Origin: Flavobacterium sp. WV_118_3
GTDB taxonomy: Bacteria > Bacteroidota > Bacteroidia > Flavobacteriales > Flavobacteriaceae
Direction of reading: 5' to 3'
DNA: 64,000 bases
NCBI RefSeq assembly: GCF_039778605.1
Contig: NZ_CP156060.1
Location: forward strand, 1,550,001-1,614,000
Position 1 is the first letter of the stretch. Every line of letters starts with the position of its first letter. Under the pieces are notes generated by a model. The model searched no databases, was not told the origin of the DNA, and saw nothing but the letters and a program-made list of their open reading frames with translations. The translations under genes were made by a program, and so were the position numbers. Positions 17,457 through 25,533 of this stretch are shown piece after piece.

Positions 17457-18206
17457 ATGAGCACAAAATTAGTATTACCTATCTTTTTGGCCTTACTATT
17501 CGTATCCTGTGAAGTCGATCCGTATGAGGAAACTTCCGGCAAAACATTGGACGTCGGTTCGCTTTCTAAAATGAAGGCTCCCCATACATGTAAGGACGAA
17601 GAACATTGGGTGGAGGCCGCAGACGGAACCATTTACTGGGATGAAAATGCAACTTCACAAGGTACAACCAAACCCGGAGAAACTTATTTGGGTGCCAATG
17701 TTCTGGTGGGAACTCATAACCGGGATTCCAACCTGAATGAACCGATTAACAGCGCCAAATTTGAACTGTATCTTGAAAAAAACAAGAATGGCTCATCAGC
17801 TGAGATTATGGGAAATACCGTCCCTGCCGATGTACAGAAATATGGGACTTTGGCCGAAGGGTTATATCCGGCCAGATATACTACTTATAAAAATGATGGA
17901 GCCTTATTAATTAATGGTGGACGTAATTTACCAACCGTAAACGGGAATCCCAATAATCCAAAAAATTATTATAACGATGGATCCTTAAAACCAACCTCTG
18001 AACATGTTATAGATCAGGTACTATTTCATAAAGGAAATTTTAAACGAGAATCATTATCTACATATCCAGATAAACACGGAAATGTATTTCCCATTTCAGC
18101 TGGCTGTCAGACAGGTGGATCAGGTGACGGTAGTTTACCTCTCTATAGAGATTTTATAAAGGAAGCTGAGGGATTTGAAGGGAATTACTATTTAAGAGAA
18201 CCTTAA
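17457..18206 (+). CDS. tox1: lipoprotein toxin candidate, type I L,D-transpeptidase-like
   Basis: 249 residues. Lipobox LLFVSC (Cys 18) followed by acidic EVDPYEE, then a conserved segment HWVEAADGTIYWDENATSQ ending GETYLG at 79. The C-terminal domain (80-249) has VLVGTHNRD (83-90), LFHKGN (His 191) and ISAGCQTGGSG (Cys 217). His followed 26 residues later by S-x-G-C is the L,D-transpeptidase catalytic layout. I infer an exported, membrane-anchored cell-wall enzyme used as a toxin; no homologue was searched. B1, its presumed immunity partner, starts 10 bases downstream. Confidence 0.7.
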   Translation: MSTKLVLPIFLALLFVSCEVDPYEETSGKTLDVGSLSKMKAPHTCKDEEHWVEAADGTIYWDENATSQGTTKPGETYLGANVLVGTHNRDSNLNEPINSAKFELYLEKNKNGSSAEIMGNTVPADVQKYGTLAEGLYPARYTTYKNDGALLINGGRNLPTVNGNPNNPKNYYNDGSLKPTSEHVIDQVLFHKGNFKRESLSTYPDKHGNVFPISAGCQTGGSGDGSLPLYRDFIKEAEGFEGNYYLREP

Positions 18207-18216
18207 AAAATAAATC

Positions 18217-18627
18217 ATGAAAAAAAATTTAAAAAATAGTTGTTGGTTATTTTGTTTTATATGTCTGTCATGTGCGATTTATAAGCATCCTAATCAAGGA
18301 TTGGCAAACACTAAATGGAGTTATGATTTTGGTAATAATGATGGAATATCAAACTATGTTTTATTTGAAGATCTAAAAAACTATAGCTATTATAACGCAG
18401 AAACTGGAGATACTACAATTGGTACTTACTTCTATAAAAATGACACTATAAACTTCAATCAGGAATGTAGCATTTTTGATGAAGATTTTCCAGAAAACTC
18501 AAGGCATCGACAAGGAAAAATGGAATATAAAATGCTTATTAGAAATAAGAATCAATTAGGTTTTATGGAACTATGGGATAACAATGCTAAAAAATGGAAA
18601 GAAGATTACTTCTTCACAAAAGAATAA
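18217..18627 (+). CDS. B1: small lipoprotein, presumed immunity to type I toxin
   Basis: 136 residues. Signal peptide with lipobox ICLSC (Cys 19) followed by AIYKHPNQ, lacking the acidic residues seen in the toxins, so it may stay in the periplasm. The body begins NTKWSYDFG and alternates short strands (YVLFEDLKNYSYYN, GTYFYKNDTINF, MLIRNKNQLGFMELWD), consistent with a lipocalin-like barrel. Family B always follows a type I toxin in this array, here by 10 bases. Immunity role inferred from position only. Very AT-rich. Confidence 0.65.
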   Translation: MKKNLKNSCWLFCFICLSCAIYKHPNQGLANTKWSYDFGNNDGISNYVLFEDLKNYSYYNAETGDTTIGTYFYKNDTINFNQECSIFDEDFPENSRHRQGKMEYKMLIRNKNQLGFMELWDNNAKKWKEDYFFTKE

Positions 18628-18635
18628 ATAACGTT

Positions 18636-19052
18636 ATGAATTATCTATTACTATTACTCACCCTGTTTTCCTATACGACACAGGAACAACAAAATCCATT
18701 GGTAAACACCAAATGGGAAAATAAAGTCGCCGAAAATTGCATTAGTTACCTTACGTTTAAAGCAGACGGTACCTACGAAAATTATAACTGTGAATGGGGC
18801 TATCACTATTCTGGTAAATACGAAATAAAAAAAGACACCATAACTTTATTAGAAATTGACTTGCTATCGGATGTACCCAGTGTTAATGAAGAAAACAACT
18901 ATAAAACAGGGATCATACGAAGAAATAAATTGATATATAAAGGAAGTTTTTTACAATATGTCAGTTGGGAAAATTATGACCATGAAAATAACAAATGGTC
19001 CGGCGATATTATTTTTCCTGAAAAAATATTTTATATAAAAGTTGCCAAATAA
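18636..19052 (+). CDS. C1: small exported protein, orphan immunity-like
   Basis: 138 residues from ATG 18636, which starts a signal peptide (MNYLLLLLTLFSYTTQ); the longer frame overlaps B1. Body: NTKWENKVAENCISYLTFKA and strands such as GKYEIKKDTITLLEID, lipocalin-like. Unlike C2 and C5 there is no lipobox Cys. It belongs to family C, whose other members follow type II toxins, but here it comes after B1 with no toxin of its own, 8 bases downstream, so I read it as an orphan immunity gene. Confidence 0.6.
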   Translation: MNYLLLLLTLFSYTTQEQQNPLVNTKWENKVAENCISYLTFKADGTYENYNCEWGYHYSGKYEIKKDTITLLEIDLLSDVPSVNEENNYKTGIIRRNKLIYKGSFLQYVSWENYDHENNKWSGDIIFPEKIFYIKVAK

Positions 19053-19066
19053 AGCTGCATTATTAA

Positions 19067-19079
19067 CATCTGTCAGATG
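19067..19079. repeat. short palindrome of the dispersed repeat family
   Basis: CATCTGTCAGATG, a collapsed version of the longer palindrome with the central part missing, located between C1 and the tox2 leader. The same short form is at 20291-20303. Confidence 0.55.
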
Positions 19080-19131
19080 CAATAAATAACACTCCCTCAT
19101 AAAACGATTATTAATTTAAAATCAGAATTTT

Positions 19132-19857
19132 ATGAGCACGAAATTAGTATTACCTATCTTTTTTGCCTTACTATTTGTATCCTGTGAAGTCGATCCGTTT
19201 GAGGAAACTTCCGGCAAAACATTGGACGTTGGTTCGCTTTCTAAAATGAAGGCTCCCCATACATGTAAGGACGAAGAACATTGGGTGGAGGCCGAAGACG
19301 GAACCATTTACTGGGACGAAAATGCAACCTCACAGGACACAACCAAACCCGGAGAAACCTATTTGGGTGCCAATGTTCTGGTGGGAACTCATAACCGGGA
19401 TTCCAACCTCAACGAACCGATTAACAGCGCCAGATTTGAACTGTATCTTGAAAAAAATAAAAACGGGACATCAGCAACCATTATGGGAAATACCGTCCCG
19501 GCTGATGTAAAGAAGTATGGGACTTTAGCCGAAGGGTTATATCCGGCCAGAACTCAAGGACGAAGAGGTTATATAAATCGCGGCAAAGTGGATTTAGCAA
19601 TGATTATTAACGAAGGGAGATCTGTTCCGACTGCTCCAGGCAGTCCAAAGGGTTCTATGACTCAAATATTCTTTCATTCAGGAAATGGCCATCGGGAATC
19701 TTTATATGATTCTAATGACAAGCCATACTCTTCAGGTTGCCAGACAAGTGGTTGTGGACCAAATTCCCGCCCTCTACACAATGCATTTATGAATGTAGCA
19801 GGAACCCATTTTAATGGTTCATATTACTTACGTCCACAAATTTTAAAATCCGAATAG
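19132..19857 (+). CDS. tox2: lipoprotein toxin candidate, type II L,D-transpeptidase-like
   Basis: 241 residues. Identical plan to tox1 up to about residue 138 (lipobox Cys 18, EVDPFEE, GETYLG at 79, VLVGTHNRD), then a different second half: GRRGYINRGKVDLAMIINEG, FFHSGN (His 182), YSSGCQTSGCG (Cys 203) and SYYLRP. The swap of only the distal part, with the shared H...SxGC chemistry, defines type II. Its partner C2 begins 2 bases after the stop. From residue 19 it is identical to tox5. Confidence 0.7.
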   Translation: MSTKLVLPIFFALLFVSCEVDPFEETSGKTLDVGSLSKMKAPHTCKDEEHWVEAEDGTIYWDENATSQDTTKPGETYLGANVLVGTHNRDSNLNEPINSARFELYLEKNKNGTSATIMGNTVPADVKKYGTLAEGLYPARTQGRRGYINRGKVDLAMIINEGRSVPTAPGSPKGSMTQIFFHSGNGHRESLYDSNDKPYSSGCQTSGCGPNSRPLHNAFMNVAGTHFNGSYYLRPQILKSE

Positions 19858-19859
19858 TC

Positions 19860-20276
19860 ATGAAATATTTAGTTTTATTATTCTTGTTATTTTCCTGTAA
19901 AATACAGGAAAAGCGTAATCTATTGATAACCAACAAATGGGAATATAAATTCGCTGAAGACTGTATTAGCAATATTTTATTTAGAGCTGACGGAACTTAC
20001 GAAAATTATAATTGTGAAAGAGACTACCCTTATTCAGGGATATACAAAATAAAACGGGATACTATTTATTTAATTGAAATTGATTTACTCTCGGATGTCC
20101 CAAGTATTAATGAAGAAAATAACTATAAAACAGGAATTATCTGTAAAAATAAATTGATCTATAAAGGAAGTTTTTTACAATATGTCAGTTGGGAAAATTA
20201 TGACCATGAAAATAACAAATGGTCCGGCGATATTATTTTTCCTGAAAAAATATTTTATATAAAAGTTGCCAAATAA
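19860..20276 (+). CDS. C2: small lipoprotein, presumed immunity to type II toxin
   Basis: 138 residues. Signal peptide MKYLVLLFLLFSC with a lipobox Cys 13 followed by KIQEKRN, no acidic export-type residues. Body NKWEYKFAEDCISNILFRAD, GIYKIKRDTIYLIEID and FLQYVSWENYD. Starts 2 bases after tox2, so it is co-translated. Nearly identical to C5 (differs at the last residues, EKIFYIKVAK versus PNEIFYIKVTP) and shares most of its sequence with C6. Immunity is inferred from the strict pairing with type II toxins. Confidence 0.65.
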   Translation: MKYLVLLFLLFSCKIQEKRNLLITNKWEYKFAEDCISNILFRADGTYENYNCERDYPYSGIYKIKRDTIYLIEIDLLSDVPSINEENNYKTGIICKNKLIYKGSFLQYVSWENYDHENNKWSGDIIFPEKIFYIKVAK

Positions 20277-20290
20277 AGCTGCATTATTAA

Positions 20291-20303
20291 CATCTGTCAG
20301 ATG
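20291..20303. repeat. short palindrome of the dispersed repeat family
   Basis: CATCTGTCAGATG between C2 and the tox3 leader, in the same context as the copy at 19067-19079; the surrounding 60 bases are also duplicated. Confidence 0.55.
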
Positions 20304-20355
20304 CAATAAATAACACTCCCTCATAAAACGATTATTAATTTAAAATCAGAATTTT

Positions 20356-21105
20356 ATGAGCACGAAATTAGTATTACCTATCTTTTTTGCCTTACTATTT
20401 GTATCCTGTGAAGTCGATCCGTTTGAGGAAACTTCAGGCAAAACATTGGACGTTGGTTCGCTTTCTAAAAGAAAGCTTTCCAATACACTTAAGGACGGAC
20501 AGCATTGGGTGGAAGCCGCAAACGGAACCATTTATTGGGACGAAAATGCAACCTCACAGGACACAACCAAACCCGGAGAAACCTATTTGGGTCCAAATGT
20601 CCTGGTGGGAACTCATAACCGAGATTCCAACCTAAACGAACCGATTAACAGCGCCAAATTTGAACTGTATCTTGAAAAAAACAAGGAAGGTTCTTCCGCT
20701 GAAATTATGGGAAATACCGTCCCGGCTGATGTAAAGAAGTATGGGACTTTAGCCGAAGGGTTATATCCGGCAACTTATCGGATTTATAATAAAGATGGAG
20801 CCTTATTAATTAATGGTGGCCGTGATTTACCTACCGTAAACGGTAATCCTAATAACCCTAAAAATTATTATAACGATGGATCACTAAAACCAAACTCGGA
20901 ACATGTTTTAGATCATATACTATTTCATAAAGGGAATTATGGAAGGGAATCATTGTATAAGCTTCCAGATGAACACGGTTACAGGGCTCCTATCTCAACC
21001 GGCTGCCAGACAGGTGGATCAGGTAACGGTAGTTTACCGGTTTATAGAGATTTTATAAAAGAAGCTGAAGGATTTGAAGGTAACTATTATTTAAGAAAAC
21101 CATAA
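20356..21105 (+). CDS. tox3: lipoprotein toxin candidate, type I
   Basis: 249 residues, type I C-terminal domain with His 191 in LFHKGN and Cys 217 in ISTGCQTGGSG. Its N-terminal segment carries a variant KRKLSNTLKDGQHW in place of the usual KMKAPHTCKDEEHW; the same variant type occurs in tox11, showing exchange within the conserved part too. The region YPATYRIYNKDGALLING is diverged from tox1. B2 follows after 13 bases. Confidence 0.7.
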   Translation: MSTKLVLPIFFALLFVSCEVDPFEETSGKTLDVGSLSKRKLSNTLKDGQHWVEAANGTIYWDENATSQDTTKPGETYLGPNVLVGTHNRDSNLNEPINSAKFELYLEKNKEGSSAEIMGNTVPADVKKYGTLAEGLYPATYRIYNKDGALLINGGRDLPTVNGNPNNPKNYYNDGSLKPNSEHVLDHILFHKGNYGRESLYKLPDEHGYRAPISTGCQTGGSGNGSLPVYRDFIKEAEGFEGNYYLRKP

Positions 21106-21118
21106 TAGAAGAAAAATT

Positions 21119-21526
21119 ATGAAAGAAATTTTAAAAAATAATTGGTGGTTATTGTGCTTTATAAGTCTGTCGTGCGCTGTTTCTAAAAACTCTAATAAAG
21201 AACTAGCAAATACAAAGTGGAGTTATGATTTTGGGCATGATGGAGTTATCAGTTACTTTAAATTTGAAGATAAAAAGAATTATATTTTTTTTGAAGCTGA
21301 GACAGGAGTCTCGACTTTCGGTACTTATATTTTTAATAAGGACACAATATATATTCATCAAAAATATGGTGATTGTGATCATGAATTTCCGGAAAACCCT
21401 CAGCATAAAGCTGGTGAAAAAAAATACCTGATGCTTATTCGAAATAAGAATCAATTAGGATTCATGAAGTTATGGGATAATAATAACAAAAATTGGATCG
21501 AGAATTACTTTTTCACAAAAGAATAA
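21119..21526 (+). CDS. B2: small lipoprotein, presumed immunity to tox3
   Basis: 135 residues. Lipobox SLSC (about Cys 19) then AVSKNSNKEL. Body NTKWSYDFGHDGVISYFKF, then GTYIFNKDTIYIHQKYGDCD and MLIRNKNQLGFMKLWDN. About half diverged from B1 in the middle while ends are conserved. Almost identical to the orphan B6. Product presumably periplasmic and membrane-bound. Confidence 0.63.
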   Translation: MKEILKNNWWLLCFISLSCAVSKNSNKELANTKWSYDFGHDGVISYFKFEDKKNYIFFEAETGVSTFGTYIFNKDTIYIHQKYGDCDHEFPENPQHKAGEKKYLMLIRNKNQLGFMKLWDNNNKNWIENYFFTKE

Positions 21527-21534
21527 ATAACGTT

Positions 21535-21954
21535 ATGAATTATCTATTACTATTATTCAGCCTGTTTTCCTATACGATACAGGAACAACAAAATCCATTG
21601 GTTAACACCAAATGGGAATATAAATTTGCAGAAAATTGCATTAGTTACCTTACGTTTAAAGCAGACGGCACTTATGAAGATTATAGCTATGAAAGGTACC
21701 TTACCTATTCCGGGAAATGCGAAATTATAAAAGACACCATAACTTTATTTGAAATAGGTTTTGAATCAGAAGTGCCTGATGTCAATGAAGAAAATAACTA
21801 TAAAACAGGAATTATCTGTAAAAATAAATTGATCTATAAAGGAAGTTTTTTACAATATGTCAGTTGTGAAAATTATGATCCTGAAAATAAAAAATGGTCA
21901 GGAGATATTGTTTTTCCTTCCAATAAAATATTTTATATAAAAGTTGCCCAATAA
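21535..21954 (+). CDS. C3: small exported protein, orphan immunity-like
   Basis: 139 residues from ATG 21535 (signal MNYLLLLFSLFSYTIQ), 8 bases after B2. Family C body NTKWEYKFAENCISYLTFKA with a distinctive middle (EDYSYERYLTYSGKCEIIKD, TLFEIGFESEVPDVN). No toxin of its own precedes it. The middle, variable part is where specificity could lie (inference). Confidence 0.6.
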   Translation: MNYLLLLFSLFSYTIQEQQNPLVNTKWEYKFAENCISYLTFKADGTYEDYSYERYLTYSGKCEIIKDTITLFEIGFESEVPDVNEENNYKTGIICKNKLIYKGSFLQYVSCENYDPENKKWSGDIVFPSNKIFYIKVAQ

Positions 21955-22018
21955 AGACGGTGTTTTTCCCAAACAACACTCCCTCATAAAACGATTATTA
22001 ATTTTTAAATCTTATTTT

Positions 22019-22432
22019 ATGAGCACAAAATTAGTATTACCTATCCTTTTTGCCTTACTATTCATATCCTGTGAGGTCGATCCGCTGGAGGAAACTTGCG
22101 GCAAAACATTGGACGTCGGTTCGCTTTCTAAAATGAAGGCTCCCCATACATGTAAGGACGAAGATTTAGCAATCATGATTAACGAAGGGCGATCCGTTCC
22201 AACTGCTCCGGGCAGTCCGAAAACTTCTATGACCGGGATATTTTTTCATGCTGGGAATTATTCAAAACCTAGTTTAATCTACACTAAATCCGACAGAAGT
22301 ATTGGAGCAATTTCTACGGGTTGCCAGACAAGCGGTTGTGGCCCTGAATCGCGCCCTTTACATAATGATTTTATGAATACAGCAGGGCCTGAATTTGAGG
22401 GTTCCTATTACTTACGCCCAAATCCTAATTAA
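22019..22432 (+). CDS. tox4: type II toxin candidate with in-frame internal deletion
   Basis: 137 residues instead of about 240. Lipobox Cys 18 and KMKAPHTCKDE (to residue 48) are joined directly to DLAIMINEGRSVPTAPGSP, removing the GETYLG segment and the first half of the enzymatic domain (about 100 residues). His 77 (FFHAGN) and Cys 102 (ISTGCQTSGCG) remain. Parents read GACGAAGAAC upstream and GAGAAGATTTAG downstream, so GAAGA microhomology fits the junction. Start is ATG 22019 after the standard leader. An identical copy is tox6. Probably inactive or altered. Confidence 0.6.
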   Translation: MSTKLVLPILFALLFISCEVDPLEETCGKTLDVGSLSKMKAPHTCKDEDLAIMINEGRSVPTAPGSPKTSMTGIFFHAGNYSKPSLIYTKSDRSIGAISTGCQTSGCGPESRPLHNDFMNTAGPEFEGSYYLRPNPN

Positions 22433-22442
22433 TACGAACCTT

Positions 22443-22859
22443 ATGAGTTATCTACTACTACTACTCACGTTGTTTTCCTATACGACACGGAAGCAACAAA
22501 ATCCATTGGTTAACACCCGGTGGGAATATAAAGTCAATGAGGACTGCATAAACTATGTTTATTTTAAAGAAAACAATGATTATGAAGACTATAATTGTGA
22601 AATAACGTATCCTTTTTCTGGGAAATATGAATTTAAAAAAGATACTATTTATCTTATCGAAATCGATTTTATATCCGATTTACCTGAAAATACAAAAAAA
22701 GACATTAAAAGCCGAATGAAGGGCATCATCCAAAATGATCAGTTAAAATTTTTTGACAGGGAAGATTTTATCGATGAAAAATGGGTAAAACCTAAACTAA
22801 ATCCTATTCCGGAAATTTTCTATAAAAAGGTAAACCATGAAAAAAAAATTAAAAAATAG
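22443..22859 (+). CDS. C4: small exported protein, immunity-like, runs into B3
   Basis: 138 residues from ATG 22443 (signal MSYLLLLLTLFSYTTRKQ). The second half differs from C1-C3: ENTKKDIKSRMKGIIQND and EKWVKPKLNPIPEIFYKKV, a sub-family shared with C7 and C8. Its last 7 codons overlap the start of B3 (22837) and its stop lies inside B3, suggesting loss of the original stop by a joining event. Follows tox4 by 10 bases. Confidence 0.6.
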   Translation: MSYLLLLLTLFSYTTRKQQNPLVNTRWEYKVNEDCINYVYFKENNDYEDYNCEITYPFSGKYEFKKDTIYLIEIDFISDLPENTKKDIKSRMKGIIQNDQLKFFDREDFIDEKWVKPKLNPIPEIFYKKVNHEKKIKK

Positions 22860-23250
22860 TTGGTTGTTATTGTGTTTTATAAGTCTGTCATGTACGATTT
22901 ATAAGCATCCTAATCAAGAGTTGATAAACACAAAATGGTCGTATGATTTTGGTTATAAAGATGATGAATTAGTAAGCTACGTTTTATTTAAAGATACTAA
23001 GAATTATAGCTTTTATAATGGCGAAAATGGTGATATCACAATTGGCACCTATTTCTATAAAAATGACACCATACACTTTTATCAGGAATGTAGCATTTTT
23101 GATGAAGATTTTCCGGAAAACTCAAGGCATCGACAAGGGAAAATGGAATATAAAATGCTTATTAGAAATAAGAATCAATTAGGTTTTATGGAACTATGGG
23201 ATAACGATGCTCAAAAATGGAAAGAAGATTACTTCTTTACAAAAGAATAA
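22837..23250 (+). CDS. B3: small lipoprotein, immunity-like without adjacent type I toxin
   Basis: 137 residues, lipobox LSC then TIYKHPNQEL. Body NTKWSYDFGYKDDELVSYV, GTYFYKNDTIHFYQECS, ending EDYFFTKE like other B proteins. Starts 22 bases inside the end of C4. Identical to B4. No type I toxin is next to it, so it is an orphan, possibly giving resistance to siblings' toxins. It is followed by a palindrome placed where a C gene starts in other cassettes. Confidence 0.6.
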   Translation: MKKKLKNSWLLLCFISLSCTIYKHPNQELINTKWSYDFGYKDDELVSYVLFKDTKNYSFYNGENGDITIGTYFYKNDTIHFYQECSIFDEDFPENSRHRQGKMEYKMLIRNKNQLGFMELWDNDAQKWKEDYFFTKE

Positions 23251-23263
23251 ATAACGTCATGGA

Positions 23264-23297
23264 ACACCTGACAGGTTTCTAAAATCTGTCAGATGTG
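23264..23297. repeat. dispersed palindromic repeat, copy 3
   Basis: Arms ACACCTGACAG and CTGTCAGATGTG around TTTCTAAAAT. It begins directly after ATAACGTCATG, the sequence that leads into the C gene in other cassettes. Confidence 0.75.
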
Positions 23298-23356
23298 AAA
23301 TAGTTTCCCAAACAACATTCCCTCATAAATCAATTATTAATTTTTAAATCCTTTTT

Positions 23357-24079
23357 ATGAGAACACAACTATTGGCAATTCTTTTTGCCCTGCTATTCGT
23401 ATCCTGTGAGGTCGATCCGTTTGAGGAAACTTCCGGCAAAACATTGGACGTTGGTTCGCTTTCTAAAATGAAGGCTCCCCATACATGTAAGGACGAAGAA
23501 CATTGGGTGGAGGCCGAAGACGGAACCATTTACTGGGACGAAAATGCAACCTCACAGGACACAACCAAACCCGGAGAAACCTATTTGGGTGCCAATGTTC
23601 TGGTGGGAACTCATAACCGGGATTCCAACCTCAACGAACCGATTAACAGCGCCAGATTTGAACTGTATCTTGAAAAAAATAAAAACGGGACATCAGCAAC
23701 CATTATGGGAAATACCGTCCCGGCTGATGTAAAGAAGTATGGGACTTTAGCCGAAGGGTTATATCCGGCCAGAACTCAAGGACGAAGAGGTTATATAAAT
23801 CGCGGCAAAGTGGATTTAGCAATGATTATTAACGAAGGGAGATCTGTTCCGACTGCTCCAGGCAGTCCAAAGGGTTCTATGACTCAAATATTCTTTCATT
23901 CAGGAAATGGCCATCGGGAATCTTTATATGATTCTAATGACAAGCCATACTCTTCAGGTTGCCAGACAAGTGGTTGTGGACCAAATTCCCGCCCTCTACA
24001 CAATGCATTTATGAATGTAGCAGGAACCCATTTTAATGGTTCATATTACTTACGTCCACAAATTTTAAAATCCGAATAG
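23357..24079 (+). CDS. tox5: lipoprotein toxin candidate, type II
   Basis: 240 residues. The signal peptide is the MRTQLLAILFALLFVSC allele (Cys 17), whereas everything after it equals tox2, including FFHSGN (His 181) and SSGCQTSGCG (Cys 202). So a cassette body has been placed behind a different leader plus signal peptide. C5 follows 2 bases later. Confidence 0.68.
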   Translation: MRTQLLAILFALLFVSCEVDPFEETSGKTLDVGSLSKMKAPHTCKDEEHWVEAEDGTIYWDENATSQDTTKPGETYLGANVLVGTHNRDSNLNEPINSARFELYLEKNKNGTSATIMGNTVPADVKKYGTLAEGLYPARTQGRRGYINRGKVDLAMIINEGRSVPTAPGSPKGSMTQIFFHSGNGHRESLYDSNDKPYSSGCQTSGCGPNSRPLHNAFMNVAGTHFNGSYYLRPQILKSE

Positions 24080-24081
24080 TC

Positions 24082-24501
24082 ATGAAATATTTAGTTTTAT
24101 TATTCTTGTTATTTTCCTGTAAAATACAGGAAAAGCGTAATCTATTGATAACCAACAAATGGGAATATAAATTCGCTGAAGACTGTATTAGCAATATTTT
24201 ATTTAGAGCTGACGGAACTTACGAAAATTATAATTGTGAAAGAGACTACCCTTATTCAGGGATATACAAAATAAAACGGGATACTATTTATTTAATTGAA
24301 ATTGATTTACTCTCGGATGTCCCAAGTATTAATGAAGAAAATAACTATAAAACAGGAATTATCTGTAAAAATAAATTGATCTATAAAGGAAGTTTTTTAC
24401 AATATGTCAGTTGGGAAAATTATGACCATGAAAATAACAAATGGTCTGGTGATATTATTTTTCCTCCAAATGAAATCTTTTATATAAAAGTAACACCATA
24501 A
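24082..24501 (+). CDS. C5: small lipoprotein, presumed immunity to tox5
   Basis: 139 residues, same as C2 (lipobox Cys 13, KWEYKFAEDCISN) except for the C-terminal tail PNEIFYIKVTP. The tox5-C5 unit is a near-exact duplicate of tox2-C2, 4225 bases apart. The difference in the tail marks the end of the duplicated block near 24448. Confidence 0.63.
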   Translation: MKYLVLLFLLFSCKIQEKRNLLITNKWEYKFAEDCISNILFRADGTYENYNCERDYPYSGIYKIKRDTIYLIEIDLLSDVPSINEENNYKTGIICKNKLIYKGSFLQYVSWENYDHENNKWSGDIIFPPNEIFYIKVTP

Positions 24502-24517
24502 ACCACTTATTTCATTT

Positions 24518-24550
24518 ACATCTGATAGACTTTTAAAATCTGTCAGATGT
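24518..24550. repeat. dispersed palindromic repeat, degenerate copy 4
   Basis: ACATCTGATAGAC ... ATCTGTCAGATGT, imperfect stem. It stands immediately before the 3' remnant of a lost toxin gene (24555), so the deletion joint coincides with the repeat. Confidence 0.65.
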
Positions 24551-24554
24551 AAAT

Positions 24555-24608
24555 GGATCAGAACCTGATTTTGAAGGTTCTTACTACTTACGTCCCAATC
24601 CTAATTAG
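24555..24608 (+). pseudogene. 3' remnant of a type II toxin gene
   Basis: Reads GSEPDFEGSYYLRPNPN then TAG, matching the end of tox11 (GPEFEGSYYLRPSPN). Upstream of it the toxin is gone and a palindrome is found instead. The spacer to C6 (ATCTACTTAATACGATTCGT) is the same as between tox11 and C9, so an entire tox was deleted while its partner C6 was kept. Confidence 0.75.
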
Positions 24609-24631
24609 AAATCTACTTAATACGATTCGTT

Positions 24632-25045
24632 ATGAATTATCTATTATTACTTACGCTATTTTCCTTTGCCACACAGGAAAAGCAAAATCCATTGGTAAAC
24701 ACCCGATGGGAATATAAATTCGCTGAAGACTGTATTAGCAATATTTTATTTAGAGCTGACGGAACTTACGAAAATTATAATTGTGAAAGAGACTACCCTT
24801 ATTCAGGGATATACAAAATAAAACGGGATACTATTTATTTAATTGAAATTGATTTACTCTCGGATGTCCCAAGTATTAATGAAGAAAATAACTATAAAAC
24901 AGGAATTATCTGTAAAAATAAATTGATCTATAAAGGAAGTTTTTTACAATATGTCAGTTGGGAAAATTATGATCCTGAAAATAACAAATGGTCCGGCGAT
25001 ATTATTTTTCCTGAAAAAATATTTTATATAAAAGTTGCCAAATAA
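24632..25045 (+). CDS. C6: orphan immunity-like protein
   Basis: 137 residues. Signal peptide MNYLLLLTLFSFATQEKQ without a lipobox Cys; from YKFAEDC onward identical to C2 apart from WENYDPEN in place of WENYDHEN. Its own toxin survives only as the 18-codon remnant upstream. Retention after toxin loss is what one expects of an immunity gene that protects against kin. Confidence 0.62.
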   Translation: MNYLLLLTLFSFATQEKQNPLVNTRWEYKFAEDCISNILFRADGTYENYNCERDYPYSGIYKIKRDTIYLIEIDLLSDVPSINEENNYKTGIICKNKLIYKGSFLQYVSWENYDPENNKWSGDIIFPEKIFYIKVAK

Positions 25046-25109
25046 AGACGGTGTTTTTCCCAAACAACACTCCCTCATAAAACGATTATTAATTTTTAAA
25101 TCTTATTTT

Positions 25110-25523
25110 ATGAGCACAAAATTAGTATTACCTATCCTTTTTGCCTTACTATTCATATCCTGTGAGGTCGATCCGCTGGAGGAAACTTGCGGCAAAACAT
25201 TGGACGTCGGTTCGCTTTCTAAAATGAAGGCTCCCCATACATGTAAGGACGAAGATTTAGCAATCATGATTAACGAAGGGCGATCCGTTCCAACTGCTCC
25301 GGGCAGTCCGAAAACTTCTATGACCGGGATATTTTTTCATGCTGGGAATTATTCAAAACCTAGTTTAATCTACACTAAATCCGACAGAAGTATTGGAGCA
25401 ATTTCTACGGGTTGCCAGACAAGCGGTTGTGGCCCTGAATCGCGCCCTTTACATAATGATTTTATGAATACAGCAGGGCCTGAATTTGAGGGTTCCTATT
25501 ACTTACGCCCAAATCCTAATTAA
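25110..25523 (+). CDS. tox6: copy of the deleted toxin tox4
   Basis: 137 residues, identical to tox4 with the same in-frame deletion (His 77, Cys 102). It belongs to a block of about 1.38 kb (tox4/C4/B3 and tox6/C7/B4) repeated 3091 bases apart without a visible difference, so the duplication is recent. Start ATG 25110 after the standard leader. Confidence 0.6.
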   Translation: MSTKLVLPILFALLFISCEVDPLEETCGKTLDVGSLSKMKAPHTCKDEDLAIMINEGRSVPTAPGSPKTSMTGIFFHAGNYSKPSLIYTKSDRSIGAISTGCQTSGCGPESRPLHNDFMNTAGPEFEGSYYLRPNPN

Positions 25524-25533
25524 TACGAACCTT

